This document shows, piece by piece, positions 7,971 through 16,742 of a stretch of 64,000 nt of DNA; within the stretch, counting starts at the first letter, position 1; each line of letters begins with the position of its first letter. Source of the stretch: Henriciella sp. AS95. Lineage in GTDB: Bacteria; Pseudomonadota; Alphaproteobacteria; Caulobacterales; Hyphomonadaceae. The stretch is from NCBI RefSeq assembly GCF_038900055.1, contig NZ_JBBMQM010000001.1:868001-932000 (forward strand). Reading direction: 5' to 3'. The notes below the pieces were generated by a model, which saw nothing but the letters and a program-made list of their open reading frames with translations, was not told the DNA's origin and made no database searches. The translations under genes and the position numbers were made by a program.

Positions 7971-9296
7971 ATGATGAAGCTGTATTTCGGGAGCGTCGCC
8001 GCTTGCGTGATGATGTTGGCCGCTTGCAATCAGCAAGAGGCGGATCTTTCCGCGTCTGCCGGCGAGCCGGTCGAGGCTGTGCTGACCAAATCCACCGCAG
8101 AAGCGAAAGGCACGATCGGTCTCGCCTTCAGTTATTTCTGGTACAATAATTACGAGACCCCGCAGGACTGTCCGGAAGGCTTGTCCTACGCTTTGCGGGA
8201 TGTCGCCATCATGGACCTGCCCAAGGCCAAGCAGGACTTCCTGCTGAAGGCGGAAAACCGGTCCACCTATTACAAGATGGGTTATGCGCTGTCGGCGAAA
8301 CGCCACAGGGAGCAGGGGACATCGATCTGCAATGTTCCCGAAGCGTATGACGATCCTCCGCTTCGTACGGTTCAGAGCGGCATTGCTTATGGCCGAGACC
8401 TTGATGGTGTCGCATCGGTTGGCGACGACGCCGAAAGTTGTGGCACCTCAGACTTTACATCTCCGGACGGGGTGCAGGGTGTCGATAACGAGCTCTGGCG
8501 TATCATGGGCTGTATCGATTCCTATCGCCGCACGGCGGAATTCGCAGGCGGTGCTTTCGAAGACTACCATGTCGGCGCGTATCGCGATGGCGAAGTGACG
8601 ACCGTTATGGAAATCACCGACGTCGATGACCTTCAGAATGACGACTATGTCGAGGTGGGCGTCTACTCCAGTCACGAGCCAACGCCCTACGATTCTGAAA
8701 AACACGGGATCGGCTATGCCAGTCTCACGGTGACGTCAAACAAGCTCTGGCACAACACGACCACCGGCAAGATTGTCGATGGGGAGCTGATCACAGAGCC
8801 GTTCGACCTGCGCCTCAAGTTCGGATTCACGGGCCGGGCGGCAGAGTATTACATCAAGCAGTCCCGCATTCACCTTCAGCTGAATGAGGATGGTAGCGCC
8901 TCTGGCGACCTGGCCGGGTATTACGACATCAATCATGCCTACTGGCACAATTTCCACGACAAGTCCGGGGCTTTCCAGGTGGCAAATGGCTATACCTGCG
9001 CCTCAGCCTGGCGCGCGCTCGAGAGCCATGCGGACGGGATCAGGGATCCCGAAACCGGAAAGTGCACCGGTATATCTACAGCGATGAAAATCGAGGCTGT
9101 GCCTGCCTTCCTGATCCATCCGCCGGAAGAAGACCTGGAATTCTACGTGATGGACACGACCGACTATTACGGCGTCGACGCCGAAGTCATTGAAATTGAA
9201 GGCGCTGAATTACGCCCGCTCGAAGGCAAGGGTCTTGGCTCTGACGTTGCCGAAGACGGTGTTGAAGACGACGAACAAGAAACGGAAGACCTTTAA
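7971..9296 (+). CDS. Lipoprotein of unknown function in the HiPIP/DUF1592 operon
   Basis: A 441-residue protein with a lipobox (MLAACNQ, about residues 15-21), so probably anchored to a membrane facing the periplasm. I do not recognise the family. It is rich in aromatic and acidic residues (for example YFWYNNYETP), contains paired cysteines that could form disulfides (QDCPEGLSY, SICNVPE, GYTCASAW, GKCTG) and ends in a strongly acidic tail. No heme or metal-binding motif is evident. It is tightly coupled to its neighbours (2 bases from HiPIP, 3 bases to the cytochrome gene), which suggests a role in the same periplasmic redox complex. Confidence 0.7.
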   Translation: MMKLYFGSVAACVMMLAACNQQEADLSASAGEPVEAVLTKSTAEAKGTIGLAFSYFWYNNYETPQDCPEGLSYALRDVAIMDLPKAKQDFLLKAENRSTYYKMGYALSAKRHREQGTSICNVPEAYDDPPLRTVQSGIAYGRDLDGVASVGDDAESCGTSDFTSPDGVQGVDNELWRIMGCIDSYRRTAEFAGGAFEDYHVGAYRDGEVTTVMEITDVDDLQNDDYVEVGVYSSHEPTPYDSEKHGIGYASLTVTSNKLWHNTTTGKIVDGELITEPFDLRLKFGFTGRAAEYYIKQSRIHLQLNEDGSASGDLAGYYDINHAYWHNFHDKSGAFQVANGYTCASAWRALESHADGIRDPETGKCTGISTAMKIEAVPAFLIHPPEEDLEFYVMDTTDYYGVDAEVIEIEGAELRPLEGKGLGSDVAEDGVEDDEQETEDL

Positions 9297-9299
9297 GGT

Positions 9300-10997
9300 A
9301 TGTCACCTATTCGTATCGCAGCCATTGCCGCTGGCGTCCTTGCTATTGGCGCGGGCGCTTACTTTGCCGCGCCTCTTGTCCTATCGGGCGGCACTTCTAT
9401 GGGCGCAGACGGTTTTGACGCGCCGCCACCGCAGATGCGCCGGATGACCGGACAGCAATACCACAACACGATCGTTGATGTGTTCTCGCCTGAGATCGCT
9501 GTCGTCGGTCGGTTCGAGCCCGATGTGCGCATTGATGGCCTGGCCGCTGTCGGTTCAAGTGTCGCGTCAATCAGCTCGTCGGGGTACGAGCAATATTACG
9601 CCCTTGCGGGCCGGGTGGCTGAGCAGGTCGTTTCTGAAGACCATTGGTCTGGTCTGATGACATGCGACACGGCCTCGGCCGATGTGTTCGACGAGGCTTG
9701 CGCGACGCAGATCGTCGAGGTGTACGGTGAAAAGCTCTTCCGCCGCGAACTGAGTGATCGTGACGTCGAGGACTGGACCGCTGTTACGAAAGCCGCATTC
9801 GACAAGCTCGACAATTTCCACGACGCCGTCGGTCTGGCGATCGAAGGCATGCTATCGTCTCCAGAGTTCCTGTTCATCATCGACTCGGTGAAAGAGGACA
9901 AGTCTGGAAATCTTGAACTGACAGGTCATGCCAAAGCCGCACGGCTCAGCTATTTTCTCTGGAATTCTGCGCCGGACGAAGAATTGCTTCGCGCAGCCAC
10001 TGAGGGCGAACTGGACACCCGCAAGGGCCTGAAGGCGCAGGTTGATCGAATGATCGCTTCTGACCGCGCGCATGAAGGCGTGAATTCCTTCTTTGAAGAC
10101 TTTATGCATCTGGATGGCTTCGACACGCTTGAAAAAGACAAGCTGATCTACCGCGCCTACAACCGGGCCGTTGCCGACGATGCCCGCGAGCAGGTATTGA
10201 GGTTTATCGACTATCATCTGCTGGAGCGTGAAGCACCTTACACTGACCTTTTTACGGCCAAGGAAACATTCGTCACGCGCCCACTTGGCATGATTTACCA
10301 ACTGCCGGTTCGTTCAGTCGATGGCTGGGAAAAGGTGACGTTTGAGGACGATGACCCGCGCGGCGGACTTCTGTCTCATATCGGGTTCACCGCGTTGCAT
10401 TCTCACCCCGGTCGCAGCTCCGCGACGCTGCGAGGCATTGCGGTCCGCGAACAGCTGCTTTGTCAGTCGGTGGCGCCGGCGCCTGCCGCGGTGAACTTCA
10501 CGGTCGTTCAAGAGACTGACAATCCGGAGTTCAAGACCGCCAAGGCCCGCCTGACCCAGCATCGCACCGATGACGCCTGCAAAAGCTGTCATGAGTTCAT
10601 CGACCCGATCGGTCTTGCGATGGAGAATTTTGACGGCGCCGGCCGACTTCGCATGACCGAGAATGGCGAGGTGATCGATGTCAGCGGCGCTATCGACGGA
10701 ACGGAATTTGAAAATGTCGACGGTCTGGGCGAGGTGCTCAGCGAGCATCCCGCGACCACGGCATGCCTCGTCGAAAAGATGCAGAAATATGCGACCGGTC
10801 GTGCGGCTCGCCCGCAGGACACCGCGTGGGTTAACCGGCTCAGCTCACGCTTCGAAAAGGCTGGATACGAAATCAAGCCACTGCTGCGCGAAATCGCGCT
10901 CAGTCCCGAATTTTACGCTGTCGCCGAACCGCGCGTCGAAACTGACGTCGATCAGGAGCGCGCCAGCACAATGTCTCAAACGGAGAAAAGATCATGA
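9300..10997 (+). CDS. DUF1587/1592/1588-type cytochrome (planctomycete-type PSD family)
   Basis: A 565-residue protein with an N-terminal membrane/signal segment (IAAIAAGVLAIGAGAYFAAP). The domains appear in the usual order for the family: RRMTGQQYHNTIVDVF (DUF1587-like), a helical LFRRELSDRDVEDW region (DUF1595-like), RLSYFLWNSAPDEELL (DUF1592), then DDACKSCHEFIDPIGLAMEN with a CxxCH heme motif at about residue 427 (DUF1588), and the C-terminal helical REIALSPEF. The family is abundant in planctomycetes and some marine proteobacteria, almost always next to a DUF1552 gene as here; its reaction is not established. The stop overlaps the next start (ATGA). Confidence 0.85.
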   Translation: MSPIRIAAIAAGVLAIGAGAYFAAPLVLSGGTSMGADGFDAPPPQMRRMTGQQYHNTIVDVFSPEIAVVGRFEPDVRIDGLAAVGSSVASISSSGYEQYYALAGRVAEQVVSEDHWSGLMTCDTASADVFDEACATQIVEVYGEKLFRRELSDRDVEDWTAVTKAAFDKLDNFHDAVGLAIEGMLSSPEFLFIIDSVKEDKSGNLELTGHAKAARLSYFLWNSAPDEELLRAATEGELDTRKGLKAQVDRMIASDRAHEGVNSFFEDFMHLDGFDTLEKDKLIYRAYNRAVADDAREQVLRFIDYHLLEREAPYTDLFTAKETFVTRPLGMIYQLPVRSVDGWEKVTFEDDDPRGGLLSHIGFTALHSHPGRSSATLRGIAVREQLLCQSVAPAPAAVNFTVVQETDNPEFKTAKARLTQHRTDDACKSCHEFIDPIGLAMENFDGAGRLRMTENGEVIDVSGAIDGTEFENVDGLGEVLSEHPATTACLVEKMQKYATGRAARPQDTAWVNRLSSRFEKAGYEIKPLLREIALSPEFYAVAEPRVETDVDQERASTMSQTEKRS

Positions 10998-12349
10998 CAA
11001 TTGGTCGCCGCAATCCGCTTTCGCGCCGAGCGCTCTTGAGGGGCGCGTTCCGGGGCAGTGCTCTAGCTGTGGGTCTGCCCTGGCTGGAAGCAATGGTGCC
11101 GTCCGCGCTCGCGGTCGGTGCATCGAGCGCCTACAAGCCGCCGCTTCGCTTCGGAACCTGGTTCTGGGGGCTGGGCGTTACGCCGGGTGTCTGGACGCCG
11201 GAAAAGCTGGAAGACGGCACGCTGAAGATGATGTCAGAATCCATGCCGCTTGATGAGGTCAAGCAGCATATCAATTTCCTGACAGGCTTCGACGCCATTC
11301 TGGATGGCAAGCCAAATCATGTTCACGTGAGCGGAACGTTCTCCTTGCGGTCGGGGATTGCGCCGCAGGATTTCGGGAAGATGGAGGGGCCGACTTTCGA
11401 AACGCTGATTGCCGACAAGCTGGGAGGACGCACGCGTTTCAAGACGCTCGACATGACCGCGACGGGCAATACGTCAGATGCTTATAGTTACCGCTCGGCG
11501 CAGGTTCGCAATACGCCGGAAACCTCGCCACTGGCTGTTTACGAGCGCGTGTTTGCGGGTGGCCTGACGACAAAGACGGATGGCGAGTTTGTGGCCGACC
11601 CGAAGACGCTGAGCCGGATTTCGGTTCTGTCTGCTGTCGAAGAGCAGCGCAAGGATCTGGAGTCCAAGCTTGGCAAGGAAGACCGCCACAGGCTCGACCA
11701 GTACTTCACCTCTGTTCGCGAGGTTGAGCAGCAGTTGGAGCTGGAAACTGAAGAGCCGGTGATCCCGGCAGCGTGTCAGATGCCAGACAATCCGGGTGAG
11801 ACGGAATCCAACTATAACCTTTCGAATGTCCACAAGAACCACGACCTGATGGCGCGGTTGATGGCGCTGTCACTCGCTTGTGATCAGACGCGCAATTTCA
11901 ATATGGTCTTCTCGAACTCCGCCTCCAGCCTGCACCGGCCTGGAGAGGCGTCGAGCCATCACCTCTATACGCATGAAGAGTTCACAGACCCCGATGAGGG
12001 CATCCAGGTCGAAACCAGCAAGTTCGTCGTTGAGAACATGCAGGCTTTTGCGACCTTTGTGAAAACACTGGACTCCATCCCGGAAGCGGATGGAACCTTG
12101 CTCGATAACTGTCTGGTGTTCGCTCACTCAGACACGTCATGGGCCAAGATCCACGCCGTGCAGGGCATCCCCATGATGACGGCCGGTAAAGCGGGTGGCC
12201 GTGTGAAGACGGGCGAACTCATTGCGGCAAACGGGGACCCGATCACACGGGCCGGTCTGACCATGCAACAGGTCACGGGCGTCGCTGTCGAGACCTGGGG
12301 TGACGGATCAATGGCCACGTCGAGCCCTATTTCCCAAATTCTGACCTAG
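10994..12349 (+). CDS. DUF1552 family Tat-exported protein
   Basis: A 451-residue protein with a twin-arginine signal (LSRRALLRGAFRGSALAVG), then GLPWLEAM, the usual start of DUF1552 proteins. Further landmarks are FLTGFDAILDGKPNHVH and a C-terminal VFAHSDTSWAKIHAVQGIPM. DUF1552 resembles sulfatase/phosphatase-fold exported proteins and is found next to DUF1592-type cytochromes; no substrate is known. It overlaps the cytochrome gene by 4 bases and is followed 34 bases later by a cytochrome c' gene. Confidence 0.85.
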   Translation: MTIGRRNPLSRRALLRGAFRGSALAVGLPWLEAMVPSALAVGASSAYKPPLRFGTWFWGLGVTPGVWTPEKLEDGTLKMMSESMPLDEVKQHINFLTGFDAILDGKPNHVHVSGTFSLRSGIAPQDFGKMEGPTFETLIADKLGGRTRFKTLDMTATGNTSDAYSYRSAQVRNTPETSPLAVYERVFAGGLTTKTDGEFVADPKTLSRISVLSAVEEQRKDLESKLGKEDRHRLDQYFTSVREVEQQLELETEEPVIPAACQMPDNPGETESNYNLSNVHKNHDLMARLMALSLACDQTRNFNMVFSNSASSLHRPGEASSHHLYTHEEFTDPDEGIQVETSKFVVENMQAFATFVKTLDSIPEADGTLLDNCLVFAHSDTSWAKIHAVQGIPMMTAGKAGGRVKTGELIAANGDPITRAGLTMQQVTGVAVETWGDGSMATSSPISQILT

Positions 12350-12383
12350 TCAGCTCAAACAACTCTTATCAGGTAAGGCAGAT

Positions 12384-12881
12384 ATGAAATTTGTTGGATA
12401 CACCGCGCTCATCGCTGGCGTGCTTGGAATGGTTTCGGCGTGTGGCGGAGAGGGCGGCGATACCGCCTCCAGCGACGCAGCCGCGACGGCGGATCCGGCG
12501 CTGGTGCGCCAGGTCGAGCAGCGTCAGGCGGGTTTTCAGGATATGGGCGCGGCCTTCAAGGCCATTAATGACGAAGTGCGGGCCGGGCGGCCCAATAGCA
12601 CGACGGTCGACTTCTCGATTGATTCTGTCGTCCGTTATGGGCGCGATATGCATTCCTGGTTCCCTGAGGGGACGGGGCCGGATCTCGGAATCGAGATGGA
12701 AGCGAAAGCCAACATCTGGGAAGAGCCTGAAGAGTTTCAGGCCCATATCGAACAATTCGAAGATGCGCTGAACGATCTGGAAGCCGCCAAGGGCGGCGAG
12801 GCCAGTGTCGTGCAGGCGGCTTTCGGCAAGACGGGAGGGGCCTGCAAGGCGTGCCATGAGAAATTTCGTGAAGAAGACTAG
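12384..12881 (+). CDS. Cytochrome c' (class II) lipoprotein
   Basis: A 165-residue protein with a lipoprotein signal (GMVSACGG). The single heme motif CKACHEKFR is at residues 154-158, close to the C-terminus, and the chain upstream is helical with a WFPEGTG loop. This is the layout of class II four-helix cytochromes c', which bind NO or CO or act as electron carriers. It continues the HiPIP operon and overlaps the next gene by 26 bases. Confidence 0.85.
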   Translation: MKFVGYTALIAGVLGMVSACGGEGGDTASSDAAATADPALVRQVEQRQAGFQDMGAAFKAINDEVRAGRPNSTTVDFSIDSVVRYGRDMHSWFPEGTGPDLGIEMEAKANIWEEPEEFQAHIEQFEDALNDLEAAKGGEASVVQAAFGKTGGACKACHEKFREED

Positions 12882-13338
12882 TGCGTCATTAGTCGCTTGC
12901 GTCCTGCCTTTCGTGATGGGGGCGCCCGCTTTCGCGGACCATCACGAGGAGGCTGGCCCAAAGGTCGAAAAAGTGGCGGCGACGGTGCTCGGCGTGTCTG
13001 ACCTGAATGCTTCGGTCGAGCTCTATAAAAGCGCCCTTGGAATGACAGTGGTGCGGACCACATCCACCGACACCTATGAGGAAGCGATCCTTGCCACGGC
13101 TGATGCAGACGGCACGAAGATCGTTCTTTACCAAAGCCTTGTTGAGAGCGATGGGCCACTGAAGACCGGCCGTGTTGTCTTCTATACTAGCGACGCGGTA
13201 TCTCTGGTTGAGGCGTTCAGGGATGCCGGCCTGGAGGTTGAGCGCGAGGCGACGCCGGTCGCTGAGGGGTCACCGGTTCGTATCGGGATTGTCCATGATG
13301 CTGATGGCCATACGCTGGAGTTCATCCAGCGCGGATAG
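12856..13338 (+). CDS. Exported VOC (glyoxalase/bleomycin-resistance fold) protein
   Basis: A 160-residue protein with a Sec signal peptide (SLVACVLPFVMGAPAFA), followed by a single VOC domain: VLGVSDLNASVELYKSALGM at its start and GHTLEFIQRG at its end, where the glutamate would be a metal ligand. Export is less common in this superfamily. The ATG at 12856 lies inside the cytochrome c' gene; longer readings start with residues that do not look like a signal. Possible roles are lyase, dioxygenase or binding protein; sequence alone does not decide. Confidence 0.75.
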   Translation: MRNFVKKTSASLVACVLPFVMGAPAFADHHEEAGPKVEKVAATVLGVSDLNASVELYKSALGMTVVRTTSTDTYEEAILATADADGTKIVLYQSLVESDGPLKTGRVVFYTSDAVSLVEAFRDAGLEVEREATPVAEGSPVRIGIVHDADGHTLEFIQRG

Positions 13339-13359
13339 TGGGCCCGCTTGCCCGGCGCG

Positions 13360-14040
13360 TCAAAGCTGGAGCAGGTAAGCGCCGACCGCGCCTGCGATGG
13401 CGACTGCGACCAGCCATGAAACCACTGAGGGTGAGGTATTGGGCTCACCGTCTACACGCGCCTTGCCGGTGACCATCGGGCTTATCAGATTGGTCTTCTT
13501 TGCCAGCAGGTAGAAGGCAATCGCAGCCAGATGGAGTGCGATAAGCGCCAGCAAAATATTGAAACTCGCTTCATGGAAATCGGCAGCGTCTCGGCCGAAG
13601 CCGAAGCTGACAAAGCGAGAAAGCGGTCCCGAGTTCAGGCCATCCGTATCGACAGCGAAGAGTCCGGATATCGTTTGGGCGACAAGCGCTAGCATAAGCG
13701 CGATAACGCTGAGCGCGCCCAGAGGGTTGTGGCCCACGCCTGGGCGATAGCCGGGCCGCAGGAGATAGATGGCATAACCCGCAATAGCTGCCGGCGCGCG
13801 GATCAGAGCCGTGAACCGGGCCGTCCTGCTGCCAATAACGCCCCAGACAAGACGGAAAGCGAGAAGGCCAACAAGCACGATACCAAGCGTTCGGTGCAGG
13901 CCGAACATGTGCTCTTCGGCGGTATACCACATGGCCGGAATGAGCGCGGCGATCAGCCAGTGCCAAAGCCGGATTGCCAGGTCCCACACCGCAATTCTTG
14001 CTGGTTTGCCAGCTGGGTCAGCTTGAGAATTGGTGCTCAC
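13360..14040 (-). CDS. Cytochrome b561 family membrane protein
   Basis: A 226-residue integral membrane protein. It opens VWDLAIRLWHWLIAALIPAM with the first heme histidine, then GLHRTLGIVLVGLLAFRLVWG, a third segment LSVIALMLALVAQTISGLFA, and FHEASFNILLALIALHLAAI, giving the paired histidines on helices seen in Ni,Fe-hydrogenase-type/cytochrome b561 proteins. It probably moves electrons between periplasmic donors and the quinone pool. The start is a GTG at 14040. It is divergent from the PQQ dehydrogenase and convergent with the operon ending at 13338. Confidence 0.88.
   Translation of the reverse strand: MSTNSQADPAGKPARIAVWDLAIRLWHWLIAALIPAMWYTAEEHMFGLHRTLGIVLVGLLAFRLVWGVIGSRTARFTALIRAPAAIAGYAIYLLRPGYRPGVGHNPLGALSVIALMLALVAQTISGLFAVDTDGLNSGPLSRFVSFGFGRDAADFHEASFNILLALIALHLAAIAFYLLAKKTNLISPMVTGKARVDGEPNTSPSVVSWLVAVAIAGAVGAYLLQL
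14028..14036 (+). promoter_or_regulatory. AATTGGTGC repeat, copy 3
   Basis: AATTGGTGC overlaps the first codons of the cytochrome b561 gene, so it could be coincidental; its spacing of exactly 30 bases (about three helical turns) from copy 4 argues for a function. Confidence 0.3.
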
Positions 14041-14057
14041 TGATCGGCCTCGTTCGC

Positions 14058-14066
14058 AATTGGTGC
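14058..14066 (+). promoter_or_regulatory. AATTGGTGC repeat, copy 4 (putative operator)
   Basis: AATTGGTGCGATAG lies in the divergent gap just upstream of the cytochrome b561 start. It shares AAYTGGTGCG with copies 1, 2 and 5. Confidence 0.4.
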
Positions 14067-14343
14067 GATAGAATCGCGCGCTTAAGCAGTCTAGATTCAG
14101 AAGAAGTGCCTTGCAAAGTGTCTGCGGAAGTGTGCTGCGCTCGCTCCGTGATCGGTTGAGAACGGGCGCCGGATTGATACTTGCGATCTATTCTTTCTGC
14201 TGAGGTACCAGTGTAGGGCTGGCCGTGGATGTTTGCGAAACTCAGTCCCGCTGAAGCGGTCGCCCGGGCGATAAGCGGGCTGCGGGTTCAGCGATTGGAT
14301 GATGTTGACGTCATGGTCCGAACGGGTCAATTTTGCTCTTAGC

Positions 14344-14352
14344 AATTGGTGC
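14344..14352 (+). promoter_or_regulatory. AATTGGTGC repeat, copy 5 (putative operator)
   Basis: AATTGGTGCGATGG ends 26 bases before the ATG of the PQQ dehydrogenase gene. It is nearly identical to copy 4 at the other end of the gap (both read AATTGGTGCGAT). Confidence 0.4.
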
Positions 14353-14378
14353 GATGGTAAACAGACTGGGGCAGATCA

Positions 14379-16553
14379 ATGAAAACTCGCTTTGCATTTT
14401 GCTTGGCTGCAATGGTCGCGATCGCAGCCTGCGATCCGGCGGGCACAAATGAGCCGAACATCAGCGAAGAAGCTGCGGTTAACGCTCAAAGCGCGTTCGA
14501 GCGCGGTGACATCAGCCAGGCTGTTCTCGAACATGCGGCAGACTTCAACTCCGCCTGGATGAGCCATGGCCGCACCTATGATGAGCAGCGCTACAGTCCG
14601 CTCGACAGCATCAACAGGGAAACTGTGACAAGCCTCGGACTGGCCTGGTATGCTGACCTTGATACCGCGCGCGGGCAGGAAGCCACGCCCCTTGTCATCG
14701 ATGGCAAACTCTACACCACGACGGCATGGAGCAAGGTCAAGGCGTACGACGCCCGCACGGGTGAATTGCTCTGGGATTACGATCCTGATGTGCCGGGTGC
14801 CACAGGCGTGAAGCCCTGCTGTGATGTCGTTAATCGCGGCATGGCGGCATGGGGCGACAAGCTATACTTCGGCTCTCTCGATGGACGGCTCATCGCACTC
14901 GACCGAGAGACAGGCGAACCGGTCTGGACGGTTGACACAATCGACGCAGACGGGCCGTACACGATCACCGGCGCGCCCCGAATTGTTGAGGGGCTGGTCA
15001 TCATAGGCAATGGCGGCGCTGATATGGGCGCCGTGCGCGGGTACGTTTCTGCCCATGACGTTGAGACCGGGGAGCTCGCCTGGCGGTTCTATACCGTGCC
15101 GGACAACCCTGCGAATGGTGAGCAAGCTGAATATCTCCAGAAAGCGACTGAAACCTGGACCGGTGACTGGTGGGAGTTTGGAGGCGGGGGCACAGTCTGG
15201 GACTCCATGGCCTATGACCCCGCGCTCGGCCTGCTTTACTTCGGGGTTGGCAATGGCGCGCCCTGGAACCAGCAGTACCGGTCTCCCGGCGGCGGAGACA
15301 ATCTCTACCTTTCCTCCATCGTCGCAGTCGAAGCGAAGACGGGCGAATATGTATGGCACTTCCAGACAACACCGGGTGAAACCTGGGACTTCACGGCCAC
15401 TCAGCACATCATGCTGGCTGACCTGGAGATCGATGGCGAGCGCCGGAAAGTCCTGATGCAGGCGCCCAAGAACGGATTTTTCTATGTTCTGGACCGCGAG
15501 ACAGGCGAGTTCATCTCCGCTGACAATTATACGATGGTGAACTGGGCAAAGGGGATCGATCCTGAAACGGGCCGCCCCATTGAAAACCCCAGCGCCCGCT
15601 ATCGTTCGGGACGGGCTTTCGTTGCGCCAGGCGCGCTTGGCGGACACAATTGGCATCCAATGGCTTTCAGCCCGGAAGAAGGGCTGGTGTATATTCCGGC
15701 ACAGAATGTTCCGCAGCCATATTCCAGCCCTGACGTATGGACGCGGGCACCTCTGGGGTGGAACAACGCCGTCGGGCCGAATGTCACCACCGAGGCGCTC
15801 TCCAGCGATGAAGCAAACACTTTCACCAGAGTTGTAGTGGACGGCGAGACGGCCGACACGCCGGCTGAAGATAGCTACCAGCCCGTGAAGGATCGCAAGA
15901 TCGGTACAGGTGCGCTTGTCGCATGGGATCCGGTCGCCCAGGAGGAACGGTGGCGGGTGGATTACCCGGTCCTTTGGAATGGCGGTCTGCTTTCGACCGG
16001 AGGCGGTCTCGTCTTTCAGGGAACCTCGACCAGCGAATTCAGAGCCTATGACGCCCGTACGGGGGATCAGCTATGGTCTTACCCGATTCAGACGGGCGCG
16101 ATTGCGGCGCCGATTACGTACGAACTGGACGACGAACAATACGTTGCCGTGATGGCCGGCTGGGGCGGCGTGCTTGGGCTGCTTTATGGGGTCGTCCCTA
16201 ACCGTAGCCGCCTCCTGGTTTTCAAGCTGGATGGAGACGCTGAGCTACCACCGGAGAGCGACCCGTCCAGGGTGCTTGATCCGCCAGTCTATGAGACAGA
16301 CCCGGAAAAGGTTGCTTTGGGCGGGGCCCTTTACGGCCGTTTCTGTTCCAACTGCCATGCCGGTGGCACGGTTGTCGTCAGCCTCGACTATTCGGTGGCG
16401 CTCGACCGTGAGGCCTCCTGGCTTGCTGTGGTGCGCGAAGGCATCCTCGAACCACGCGGAATGGTGAGCTTCGCGGACGTCCTCAGTGACGACGAGGCGC
16501 TGGCCATCAGGGACTACATTGTGTCCCGGGCGCAGGCAAAAGCGGGGCGCTAG
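14379..16553 (+). CDS. PQQ-dependent quinohemoprotein alcohol dehydrogenase
   Basis: A 724-residue lipoprotein-type exported enzyme (signal ending AIAACDP). The N-terminal part is an eight-bladed propeller with tryptophan-docking repeats such as YDARTGELLWDYDP and the vicinal cysteine pair CC at residues 147-148 (KPCCDVVNRG), which stacks over PQQ. GTVWDSMAYDP and TPGETWDFTATQH supply further PQQ-site residues. The C-terminal part is a cytochrome c domain with CSNCH at residues 656-660 and a likely methionine ligand in RGMVSFADVL. This is the type II quinohemoprotein layout, oxidising alcohols in the periplasm and passing electrons to cytochromes. No PQQ biosynthesis gene is in the window. 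Confidence 0.93.
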   Translation: MKTRFAFCLAAMVAIAACDPAGTNEPNISEEAAVNAQSAFERGDISQAVLEHAADFNSAWMSHGRTYDEQRYSPLDSINRETVTSLGLAWYADLDTARGQEATPLVIDGKLYTTTAWSKVKAYDARTGELLWDYDPDVPGATGVKPCCDVVNRGMAAWGDKLYFGSLDGRLIALDRETGEPVWTVDTIDADGPYTITGAPRIVEGLVIIGNGGADMGAVRGYVSAHDVETGELAWRFYTVPDNPANGEQAEYLQKATETWTGDWWEFGGGGTVWDSMAYDPALGLLYFGVGNGAPWNQQYRSPGGGDNLYLSSIVAVEAKTGEYVWHFQTTPGETWDFTATQHIMLADLEIDGERRKVLMQAPKNGFFYVLDRETGEFISADNYTMVNWAKGIDPETGRPIENPSARYRSGRAFVAPGALGGHNWHPMAFSPEEGLVYIPAQNVPQPYSSPDVWTRAPLGWNNAVGPNVTTEALSSDEANTFTRVVVDGETADTPAEDSYQPVKDRKIGTGALVAWDPVAQEERWRVDYPVLWNGGLLSTGGGLVFQGTSTSEFRAYDARTGDQLWSYPIQTGAIAAPITYELDDEQYVAVMAGWGGVLGLLYGVVPNRSRLLVFKLDGDAELPPESDPSRVLDPPVYETDPEKVALGGALYGRFCSNCHAGGTVVVSLDYSVALDREASWLAVVREGILEPRGMVSFADVLSDDEALAIRDYIVSRAQAKAGR

Positions 16554-16742
16554 ATCAGATTTGACCATTCAGTAGGTCAGCGCATCCGCGCCGGTCCCTC
16601 GGTATATTCGTCGTCGCCGTTGCAACTATTACGATTGACCTGCGTTTGTATATTCGCATGCCAGACAGGCGGAGGGAGTCAGAACGTCTCCTGAGCCTGC
16701 AGCTCTTGGAGGCTGGGCAGTCAATCACAAGGAACAGACAGA

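Larger units (their letters stand above)
14041..14378. other. Divergent intergenic region between cytochrome b561 and PQQ dehydrogenase
   Basis: This 338-base gap holds AATTGGTGC copies at 14058 and 14344 near its two ends and GC-rich partly self-complementary sequence around 14250-14290. I find no convincing gene, RNA or sigma-70 promoter in it. Confidence 0.5.
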
